From Pontibacter sp. FD36 (GTDB taxonomy: Bacteria; Bacteroidota; Bacteroidia; Cytophagales; Hymenobacteraceae), in NCBI RefSeq assembly GCF_015686655.1, contig NZ_JADPMP010000009.1, forward strand, positions 186,001 to 250,000: DNA of 64,000 nucleotides, in the 5' to 3' direction. The position numbers and the translations under genes are program-made. Positions 37,020 through 43,934 of this stretch are shown here, one piece after another; within the stretch, counting starts at the first letter, position 1; the number at the start of each line of letters is the position of its first letter. The notes below the pieces were generated by a model. It was not told the origin of the DNA, did no database searches, and was given only the letters and a program-made list of their open reading frames with translations.

Positions 37020-38108
37020 TCAGACCTTCTCCCTCGCTCTACCCAGACCCTCCTTCACAAACCGAATTTTCTCCAGATTCAGCCATTCCAAAGCGGTGCC
37101 GTGCAACATGCGGTCTTTGGTGGCACGGTCATATGGCATCGATTCGATGAGTTTTCCAGGCTCGAGTTCGCCTAGCGGGAAAGGGTAGTCTGTACCGAGG
37201 GCAATGCTGTTGGCACCGACCAGATTCACGAGGTAATCCAGTGCCTGTGGGTCATGCACGAGGGAGTCGAAATAGAACTTGCCCAGATACTCGCGGGGGT
37301 TTACGTTGTTATCTACCGCGCAGAGGTCGGGGCGCACTTCGAAGCCGTGTACGATGCGGCCAATGGTAGCAGGAAAAGAACCGCCGCCATGGGCAAAAGC
37401 GACACGCAGTTTCGGCAGACGCTCCAATACGCCGCCAAATATCATAGAGCAAATGGCCAGACTGGTTTCGGCAGGCATACCCACGAGCCAGGGCAGCCAG
37501 TATTTGCTCATTTTCTCTTTGCCGTACATGTCCCAGGGGTGCACAAACACAGCGGCACCCAGCTCTTCAGCCGCCTGAAAAACTGGGAATAGTTCGGGTG
37601 CGTCGAGATTCCAGTCGTTAATGTGGGATCCGATCTGTATACCTGCCATACCCAGCTCTTTCATGCACCGCTCCAGCTCTTTAATGGCTAAATCGGGGGC
37701 CTGCATCGGTATAGTACCGAGGCCAATGAAGCGGTCGGGATAGTCTGATACGATACCTGCGATATGGTCATTGAGCATGCGCGACAGATCGTAGGTATGC
37801 TCGGGCTTAGCCCAGTAGTTGAACATAACCGGCACTGTGCTCAGCACCTGTACGCCCACCTGGTGGTGACTGCATTCGTGCATGCGCACTTTAGGGTCCC
37901 AGCAGTTGTCCTGAATCTCGCGGAAGAACTTGTCGTCCATCATCATGCGGGCGCAACACGGCTTATGGTGCTCCAACCGTATGAAGCCGCCATAACCGTA
38001 GCGCTCACGCAGATCGGGCCACGTAGCGGGCAGGATGTGCGTGTGAATATCAATCTTGAAAAGACTGTCTGTGGCAGGTATGGAGGTTATAGGCTTCTGG
38101 TTTTGCAT
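37020..38108 (-). CDS. 2-amino-3-carboxymuconate-6-semialdehyde decarboxylase (ACMSD)
   Basis: This zinc amidohydrolase decarboxylates 2-amino-3-carboxymuconate semialdehyde to 2-aminomuconate semialdehyde, steering flux from quinolinate/NAD. It has 362 residues from the ATG at 38106-38108, at KIDIHTHILPATW after about 20 linker residues. A start 17 codons earlier adds no family homology. Metal and catalytic motifs are HxH (IHTHI), FVHPWDMYG, FAHGGGSFPATIGR and LGTDYPFPLGE. It lies downstream of the 3-HAA dioxygenase gene, separated by 235 bp that contain a 20-bp palindrome. Confidence 0.95.
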   Translation of the reverse strand: MQNQKPITSIPATDSLFKIDIHTHILPATWPDLRERYGYGGFIRLEHHKPCCARMMMDDKFFREIQDNCWDPKVRMHECSHHQVGVQVLSTVPVMFNYWAKPEHTYDLSRMLNDHIAGIVSDYPDRFIGLGTIPMQAPDLAIKELERCMKELGMAGIQIGSHINDWNLDAPELFPVFQAAEELGAAVFVHPWDMYGKEKMSKYWLPWLVGMPAETSLAICSMIFGGVLERLPKLRVAFAHGGGSFPATIGRIVHGFEVRPDLCAVDNNVNPREYLGKFYFDSLVHDPQALDYLVNLVGANSIALGTDYPFPLGELEPGKLIESMPYDRATKDRMLHGTALEWLNLEKIRFVKEGLGRAREKV

Positions 38109-38267
38109 GTTTGTAATCGGGCGAAAAACGGCTATAAAGTGTACGGCCAAATCAGGCAATCCAACAAGATACGCATTTTATCAGTTTTACATTTGGCTTG
38201 GGATAAGGAATTGTGAAGATCTCCCATTGGCTTTACCAAAATAACTGGAAAAACTCATGCACGATTC

Positions 38268-38287
38268 GGACAGGTCGCGACCTGTCC
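38268..38287. repeat. Perfect 20-bp palindrome between the 3-HAA dioxygenase and ACMSD genes
   Basis: GGACAGGTCGCGACCTGTCC is fully self-complementary and lies in the 235-bp spacer, about 160 bases upstream of the ACMSD start. It has no T-run, so it is a poor terminator. It could be the operator of a dimeric regulator of aromatic catabolism or one copy of a dispersed palindromic repeat. The sequence alone cannot separate these. Confidence 0.6.
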
Positions 38288-38343
38288 ATACAATAACAAC
38301 CGACAGCCAAAAGTTAATCCAGATTTCTCAATGACAACTTCCG

Positions 38344-38871
38344 TTATGCAGGTTTTGCAGGAGGCTGCAGCACCTCTCCGCATGTATCGCAGGTACGCAG
38401 ATCTTCGTTGTCCCAAAAATTGCCCATAATAACCGGTAGCTGCTTCACAATGTCCGTTACTTCTGTGAAGTCTTCGTGCAGCTTGTTGCCGCAGTTCTCG
38501 CAGAACCACATGAAACCGTCTTTCTCCCCTTCGCGGCGGTAGCGCTCAATCACCAGACCGACCGTATTGGCGGGGCGCTGCGGGGAGTGCGGCACTTTAG
38601 GCGGCAAAAGAAAAATCTCACCTTCTTTGATGGGAATATCCACAGGCTTGCCATCCTCAATTATCTTCAGCACAATGTCACCTTCCACTTGGTAGAAAAA
38701 CTCTTCGCCTTCGTCGTAGTGGTAGTCCTTCCGGGCGTTGGGGCCGCCGACCACCATCACAATAAAATCGTCGTTGCCTTTGTATACCTGCTGGTTACCC
38801 ACAGGTGGCTTAAGCAAATGGCGGTGTTCCTCTATCCACTGTTTGAAATTGAAAGGTCGCTGTATGGCCAT
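38344..38871 (-). CDS. 3-hydroxyanthranilate 3,4-dioxygenase
   Basis: This non-heme iron cupin opens the ring of 3-hydroxyanthranilate. It has 175 residues. Iron-site residues are in DYHYDEGEEFFYQVEGDIVLKI (His-Glu) and PPKVPHSPQRPA (His). The C-terminal rubredoxin-like Cys pairs of the bacterial form are complete (CENCG and CDTCG). It feeds the ACMSD encoded next on the same strand. It is divergent from the SDR gene at 38993. Confidence 0.96.
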   Translation of the reverse strand: MAIQRPFNFKQWIEEHRHLLKPPVGNQQVYKGNDDFIVMVVGGPNARKDYHYDEGEEFFYQVEGDIVLKIIEDGKPVDIPIKEGEIFLLPPKVPHSPQRPANTVGLVIERYRREGEKDGFMWFCENCGNKLHEDFTEVTDIVKQLPVIMGNFWDNEDLRTCDTCGEVLQPPAKPA

Positions 38872-38992
38872 CGTTTTATCGGGTTAGGTTTGTAGCTTGA
38901 ATGTACGAAAAAGTAAGCATAAATGGTAAATCAGGTATAGCACCTGCTCAGACTGCCGTGCAAGTTTAAAGCCTTTTGCGTACTTTTAAGTT

Positions 38993-39781
38993 ATGAACTT
39001 AGACCTGACTGATAAAAGAGCCATCGTGTGCGGCAGCACGCAAGGTATAGGCAAAGCCATCGCCGTGGAACTGGCACAACTGGGTGCCAGCGTAACACTG
39101 GTGGCCCGCAACGAAGCCAAGCTGCAAGCGGTAGCCCAGGAACTGGACAATAGCAAAGGCCAGCAACACGATTATCTGGTAGCAGATTTCAGCAAGCCCG
39201 ACGAGTTGGTGCAGCAACTACAGGTATACCTGCAGCAACACGATCAGGTGCACATTCTTGTGAACAACACTGGCGGACCAGCGGGCGGACCGATTGTGAA
39301 TGCCAAGCCAGAAGAATTCTTGAGTACTTTCAACATGCACCTGATTAACAACCACAATCTGGCGCAGGCAGTCATTCCGCTGATGAAAAGCGCAGGCTAT
39401 GGCCGCATCATCAACATCATCAGTACATCGGTGAAACAGCCTTTGCAGGGCTTGGGCGTGTCGAATACCATACGCGGTGCCGTAGCCAGCTGGGCAAAGA
39501 CGATGGCCAATGAATTGGGGCAGTTCGGTATTACAGTGAATAACGTACTTCCGGGAGCAACCCGCACCGGTCGTTTGGAGTCCATCATCGAAAATAAAGC
39601 GAAAAAAACCGACAGTGCCGTGGACAAGGTAGAAGAAGAAATGATGACCGAAATCCCAGCCCGCCGTTTCGCTGAGCCCGAAGAAGTAGCCGCTGCGGCA
39701 GCGTTTCTGGCCACGCCTGCGGCAGCCTATATCAATGGCATTAATGTGCCGGTTGATGGGGGCAGAACGGGGAGTTTGTAA
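38993..39781 (+). CDS. Short-chain dehydrogenase-like protein without the usual YxxxK
   Basis: This 262-residue Rossmann-fold protein has an N-terminal cofactor motif (CGSTQGIGKAIAVELAQLGASVTLVAR), NNTGGPAGG, RIINIISTSVKQPL and a C-terminal GAVASWAKTMANELGQFGITVNN. At the catalytic site the normal Tyr-x-x-x-Lys reads S-N-T-I-R: tyrosine is replaced by serine and lysine by arginine. A related SDR branch shares an SN(T/S)xR pattern, so this may be a stable variant rather than decay. It sits head-to-head with the 3-HAA dioxygenase gene and upstream of the aldehyde dehydrogenase. A pathway role is inferred from position only. Confidence 0.85.
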   Translation: MNLDLTDKRAIVCGSTQGIGKAIAVELAQLGASVTLVARNEAKLQAVAQELDNSKGQQHDYLVADFSKPDELVQQLQVYLQQHDQVHILVNNTGGPAGGPIVNAKPEEFLSTFNMHLINNHNLAQAVIPLMKSAGYGRIINIISTSVKQPLQGLGVSNTIRGAVASWAKTMANELGQFGITVNNVLPGATRTGRLESIIENKAKKTDSAVDKVEEEMMTEIPARRFAEPEEVAAAAAFLATPAAAYINGINVPVDGGRTGSL

Positions 39782-39782
39782 C

Positions 39783-39820
39783 CCTACCCCAGCCCTCCCC
39801 TAAAAACAAGGGAGGGAGTT
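39783..39820 (+). repeat. C/G-rich repeat, copy 1
   Basis: This hairpin-forming unit pairs 39793-39799 (CCCTCCC) with 39810-39816 (GGGAGGG) around a loop holding CTAAAAACAA. Its reverse complement resembles the element at 39901-39940, so the two form an inverted pair about 80 bp apart after the SDR stop. Confidence 0.65.
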
Positions 39821-39900
39821 AAGAAGCCCTTACTCCGAAGGCATTCGTAGCGAGGGGGAAATTTATAGAGTTCTCATTTTGACAAAGCAATAAACCCCAA

Positions 39901-39940
39901 AGCTCCCCCTCCTGTTTTTAGGAGGGGGCCGGGGGGAGGT
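39901..39940 (+). repeat. C/G-rich repeat, copy 2, forming the leader of the ALDH gene
   Basis: This hairpin pairs CCCCCTCC (39905-39912) with GGAGGGGG (39921-39928) around loop TGTTTTTA and is followed by GGGGGGAGGT just before the ATG at 39944. It is the inverted partner of 39783-39820. The G-rich tail lies where a ribosome-binding site would be, so the repeat may set translation of the dehydrogenase gene. Confidence 0.65.
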
Positions 39941-39943
39941 ACC

Positions 39944-41389
39944 ATGCAGCACATACATAACTATATAGACGGCCAGCTGGTAATGCCTGTGGCAGGGCAG
40001 TACATCGACAATTACAACCCCGCTTTGGGCGAGGTTTACTCGCTTATACCTGACTCCGACGAACAGGACGTGGAACAGGCGGTGCTGGCGGCTTTGAAGG
40101 CCTTCCCGGCATGGTCGAACACGCCTGCTGAGAAGCGGGGCCAGATTATGATGCGCATTGCTGACCTGATTGACCAGAATCTGGACAGGCTGGCTGAGGC
40201 GGAGTCGGTGGATAATGGCAAGCCGTTGAAGCTGGCAAAATCGGTGGATATACCCAGGGCGAGTAGCAACATGCGCTTTTACGGCACAGCGATTCAGCAT
40301 TTCGCTTCGGAAGCGCATTACATGGAAGGAACCAACGCCATCAATTATACCGTGCGCCATCCGCATGGCGTGGTGGGCTGCATTTCGCCCTGGAACCTGC
40401 CTCTATACCTGTTTACGTGGAAAATAGCTCCTGCCCTGGCTGCTGGCAACTGTGTGGTGGCGAAACCGTCTGAAGTCACGCCCATGACGGCTTACATGTT
40501 GTCAGAAATATGCATAGAGGCAGGCTTGCCTACGGGTGTGCTTAACATCGTGCATGGCTACGGCCACAAGGTAGGCGCCGCCATGACGGCGCACCCCAAA
40601 GTGCCGGTTATCTCTTTCACAGGCGGTACCGCCACCGGACGCACTATTGCGGCTACGGCGGCTCCGATGTTCAAGAAACTATCGCTTGAGCTAGGAGGTA
40701 AAAACCCGAACATCATCTTTGCGGATTGCGACTTCAACAACGCCCTGCATACCTCCATCCACTCCTCTTTTGCCAACCAAGGACAGATTTGCCTTTGCGG
40801 CTCCCGCATATTTATTGAGCGCCCGCTGTACGAGAAATTCCGCGATGCTTTTGTGGAGAAGGTAAAGGCCATGCAGGTTGGAGACCCGATGGAAGAAGGC
40901 TCGAAAATGGGCGCGGTGGTATCGGAACAGCACATGCAAAAGGTCCTCTCCTACATCGAACTGGCTAAACAGGAAGGCGGCACTATCCTGACGGGTGGAA
41001 ATCAGGTGCAGGTAGAAGGACGTTGCAAAAATGGCTGGTTCATCGCCCCGACTATCATCGAAGGCCTGCCCTACAACTGCCGCACCAACACCGAGGAAAT
41101 CTTCGGCCCGGTTGTCACGCTCACCCCTTTCGACACCGAAGAAGAGGTGATCCAATACGCTAACTGCACCGACTATGGCCTCTCTGCCACCATCTGGACG
41201 CAGAATTTGAATCGCGCACACCGTGTCGCGCATCAGGTACACTCCGGCATCATTTGGGTAAACACCTGGCTCCTGCGAGACCTCCGCACCCCTTTTGGCG
41301 GCATGAAGAACTCGGGTGTAGGACGTGAGGGTGGTTTTGAGGCGCTGCGATTTTTCACTGAGCCGCAGAATATTTGTGTGAAGTTGTAA
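39944..41389 (+). CDS. 2-aminomuconic/2-hydroxymuconic semialdehyde dehydrogenase
   Basis: This NAD-dependent aldehyde dehydrogenase has 481 residues. Motifs include the NAD-site SFTGGTATGRTIAATAAPMFKKLSLELGGKNPNI with the catalytic Glu (ELGGK), SFANQGQICLCGSRIF with the catalytic Cys, EEIFGPVVTLTPFDTEEE, and GGMKNSGVGREGG near the end. In this setting the substrate is very likely 2-aminomuconate semialdehyde, the product of ACMSD, converted to 2-aminomuconate. Other muconic semialdehydes remain possible. The downstream deaminase is not present in the window. Confidence 0.92.
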   Translation: MQHIHNYIDGQLVMPVAGQYIDNYNPALGEVYSLIPDSDEQDVEQAVLAALKAFPAWSNTPAEKRGQIMMRIADLIDQNLDRLAEAESVDNGKPLKLAKSVDIPRASSNMRFYGTAIQHFASEAHYMEGTNAINYTVRHPHGVVGCISPWNLPLYLFTWKIAPALAAGNCVVAKPSEVTPMTAYMLSEICIEAGLPTGVLNIVHGYGHKVGAAMTAHPKVPVISFTGGTATGRTIAATAAPMFKKLSLELGGKNPNIIFADCDFNNALHTSIHSSFANQGQICLCGSRIFIERPLYEKFRDAFVEKVKAMQVGDPMEEGSKMGAVVSEQHMQKVLSYIELAKQEGGTILTGGNQVQVEGRCKNGWFIAPTIIEGLPYNCRTNTEEIFGPVVTLTPFDTEEEVIQYANCTDYGLSATIWTQNLNRAHRVAHQVHSGIIWVNTWLLRDLRTPFGGMKNSGVGREGGFEALRFFTEPQNICVKL

Positions 41390-41560
41390 GGAATCCTCTC
41401 TTCTGAACACTCTTGTGACGAGAGCCTGAGAAAGCCAGCTAAACTGCAGGTAGACGGAAGCTGCGAAATAATCCAGATTTCTTCCATCCCCAAAAGGACA
41501 GAAAGAAATGTAGAAGCTTCATAATCCGAGTCCTCCTTTACCCATCCCTGCATTTCTCCG

Positions 41561-41568
41561 TACCTTTG
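41561..41568 (+). promoter_or_regulatory. Candidate -7 element for the ClC gene
   Basis: TACCTTTG matches TAnnTTTG and ends only four bases before the ATG at 41573. If active, transcription would start at or just past that ATG, giving a leaderless message or use of a later start. Confidence 0.35.
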
Positions 41569-41572
41569 CAGG

Positions 41573-42844
41573 ATGGACTTTAAAAGAAGAAGACTGGCCG
41601 TTACGTTGCGGAACCAGATTAACTATCCTTTACAGTTTAACCCATTTGTATTCAGCAAGATATTCCTGCTGTGGGTAGCTATTGGCATAATTGGGGGTAT
41701 CATCGCAGGCATTTACTGGATGGTTCTGGAGGGGCTGCTTCACTTTCTGGCACCTGTACAGGGTCTGTATGTTATACCGCTAATGGCCGGGGCCGGCTTA
41801 CTCGCCGGACTTATCATCCACTATCTCGGCGACCCCGGTGAGATGGATCTTATTGTCAATAATATCCGCTTTAAAGGAGGGCACCTGGAGCCAAAGAACA
41901 ACCCTTCCATGATCTTGTCGTCGTGGTTGTGTATTGCAAGTGGCGGTAGTGCCGGACCTGAGGCGCCTTTGGTACAAGTAGTTGGCTCCACCGGTACCTG
42001 GATCGCAAAACAGCTCAAGATAAGAGGGGAAGACCTCCGATCCTTAACAATAGCAGGTATGGCCTCTGCTTTTACTGCCCTCTTTGGTGCACCACTCGGA
42101 GGCACTCTGTTTGCTCTGGAAATCCTGCATCATAAGCATGTAGTAGAATACTACCAGGCGCTTATACCTGCCTTTGTCGCCAGTTGCTCCAGCTATGTTG
42201 TTTTTATCCTGATCACACACATCGGCATAGGCCCCACCTGGAACTTCCCCGTGTACTCTACCCCTGAGCTAAACGACTTCTTCTACGCTATGCTCTATGC
42301 GCTGGCAGGTACTGCGGCAGGCTGGCTTTTTATTTTCACCGTGCGTCAGTGCAGGGCTCTTTTCAAAAAATTCAGGGTACCGATCTATGTGAAAATGGCC
42401 GTAGGGGGTTTACTGATCGGCATCATTGCCTATTATGTCCCGCTTTCGCGTTACTTCAGCCACGACGAACTCAATGTGCTCCTAGCGGAGGAATTCACAT
42501 TAGGGTTTCTGCTTCTGCTACTGGTAGCCAAGATTCTAGCTATCAGCTTTACGGTTACCTCGGGATGGCGGGGTGGATTTATCATTCCGCTCTTCTTTGT
42601 GGGAGCTACTGTAGGAATGATCGTCAACCAGGCGTTCCCCGGACAGAACCTACCGCTTATACTTATTAGCTGTATGGCAGCTATCAATGCCTGTGTTACC
42701 CGCACTCCTATCAGCACCATTATTTTACTCGCGACACTCACCGGCTTCCAGCACTTTATCCCGATCATGTTTGCAAGTCTCACAGGGTTCTTTTTGGCTC
42801 CCAAAACGCCATTGATTAATGCACAGCTTGGGGTAAAAGAATAG
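41573..42844 (+). CDS. ClC-family chloride channel or antiporter
   Basis: This 423-residue membrane protein has the ClC core. Ion-selectivity motifs are GGSAGPEAPLVQ (canonical GxxGxEGP position, here with AP at its end), GMASAFTALFGAPLGGTLFALE, and GWRGGFIIPLFFVGATVG. It has no C-terminal CBS domains. The first about 30 residues are basic. The Glu of GPEAP matches the gating glutamate of H+/Cl- exchangers, so an antiporter is more likely than a channel. It belongs functionally with the ion-homeostasis genes at 23454-34824. Confidence 0.9.
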   Translation: MDFKRRRLAVTLRNQINYPLQFNPFVFSKIFLLWVAIGIIGGIIAGIYWMVLEGLLHFLAPVQGLYVIPLMAGAGLLAGLIIHYLGDPGEMDLIVNNIRFKGGHLEPKNNPSMILSSWLCIASGGSAGPEAPLVQVVGSTGTWIAKQLKIRGEDLRSLTIAGMASAFTALFGAPLGGTLFALEILHHKHVVEYYQALIPAFVASCSSYVVFILITHIGIGPTWNFPVYSTPELNDFFYAMLYALAGTAAGWLFIFTVRQCRALFKKFRVPIYVKMAVGGLLIGIIAYYVPLSRYFSHDELNVLLAEEFTLGFLLLLLVAKILAISFTVTSGWRGGFIIPLFFVGATVGMIVNQAFPGQNLPLILISCMAAINACVTRTPISTIILLATLTGFQHFIPIMFASLTGFFLAPKTPLINAQLGVKE

Positions 42845-42924
42845 TCTATACCTAAATACTTTCGGGCATCCATTTTCCTTCAACGGTTTATCACGTAAGT
42901 ATTTAGAAACAGCGACTTAGAGGC

Positions 42925-43785
42925 TTGAATAAAAACACAAGTTCGGGACAATTTGCTTCCAGGTTACTCAACTCGCTTGGCTTGGGCGAGTCAGAATGGC
43001 GTGCGCAAGGTATAGCACCGCAGACGCTGGTGGGCATTTACCATGACTTTCTACGGCGTAAGCCAGAGTTACTGGAGATTGCAGCGCAGACAGCCCAAAG
43101 CCTGCAGCACCTACCCGAAGTGCATGCTGTGCGCTATCGGGTAAAGGACCCGCTGCACCTGTTGCGCAAGGTGATCCGCAAGAAATCAGAGTATCCTGAC
43201 CGCCACATTGACGAGCATAATTACGTCAACTGGATCAATGACCTGGCTGGGGTGCGGGTGCTATACCTACACAAGACTACCTGGCATGCTCTGGGAAAAC
43301 ACATACAAGCCACTTGGGAACTGAAGCGCCCTCCTTTCGCCTATATCTCCCCTGGTACAGCTACAACTACCATTCAAGAATTTGAAAAAGCCGGTGTAAA
43401 CATCCGTCTGCACGATCACGGCTACCGGGCTGTGCACTTTGTAGTGAGCACCCAGCCTAAACGACAGCGCTACTTTGCAGAGATACAGCTGCGCACGCTT
43501 TTCGAGGAAGGCTGGAGCGAAATAGACCATAAGGTGCGTTACCCCGACCACAGCTGCAATGCTTTTGTGCGGGACCTGCTTAACCTGCTCAACCACTTCA
43601 CAGGCCAGGCCGACCAAATAGCCTCTTTCATCAAAACGGTGCTGGAGAAATTGCATGGCCATACCCCGCTTACCGAGAAGGAACAGACACAACTACACAC
43701 TCAAATAAACCAGTTTGCTATACCTGACACAGAAAAGCAGCGGCTATACCTGCACCTCAATGCCCTGCAACGAAAGAACAGCTAG
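42925..43785 (+). CDS. Small alarmone synthetase-like RelA/SpoT-domain protein
   Basis: This 286-residue protein has a RelA/SpoT synthetase domain and no HD hydrolase, TGS or ACT region. It begins with TTG at 42925. Conserved blocks are VKDPLHLLRKVIRKK, INDLAGVRVLYL, RLHDHGYRAVHFVV and FAEIQLRTLFEEGWSEIDHKVRYPD. These match the ATP- and GTP-site blocks, so (p)ppGpp-type synthesis is likely. A toxic small alarmone synthetase or a tRNA-modifying relative cannot be excluded. Helical extensions flank the domain on both sides. No antitoxin-like gene is adjacent. Confidence 0.82.
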   Translation: MNKNTSSGQFASRLLNSLGLGESEWRAQGIAPQTLVGIYHDFLRRKPELLEIAAQTAQSLQHLPEVHAVRYRVKDPLHLLRKVIRKKSEYPDRHIDEHNYVNWINDLAGVRVLYLHKTTWHALGKHIQATWELKRPPFAYISPGTATTTIQEFEKAGVNIRLHDHGYRAVHFVVSTQPKRQRYFAEIQLRTLFEEGWSEIDHKVRYPDHSCNAFVRDLLNLLNHFTGQADQIASFIKTVLEKLHGHTPLTEKEQTQLHTQINQFAIPDTEKQRLYLHLNALQRKNS

Positions 43786-43794
43786 GCCATAAAA

Positions 43795-43830
43795 GCAACA
43801 AGGCTCGCCATTGCTGGCGAGCCTTGTTGC
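43795..43830. terminator. Strong hairpin after the alarmone synthetase gene
   Basis: A perfect 16-bp stem (43795-43810 with 43815-43830) has a TTGC loop. It begins 9 bases after the stop. There is an A-run on the left foot but no T-run on the right, so it is less typical as a plus-strand terminator. Confidence 0.65.
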
Positions 43831-43864
43831 TCAGGTATAAACTTCAGTTTTCAGCCTTCGCTCC

Positions 43865-43919
43865 AGGTATAGCAACATGTTATACCTAGAAGGACTTTTG
43901 TCTTTTTCTGAAAGTCCTT
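43865..43919 (-). terminator. Two hairpins after the dipeptidyl peptidase gene
   Basis: The first pairs AGGTATA (43865-43871) with TATACCT (43881-43887), i.e. two copies of the window's iterated word in opposite orientation. The second pairs AAGGACTTT (43890-43898) with AAAGTCCTT (43911-43919). They lie just beyond the stop of the minus-strand gene at 43935. Confidence 0.5.
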
Positions 43920-43934
43920 AGTACTAGCTATACC

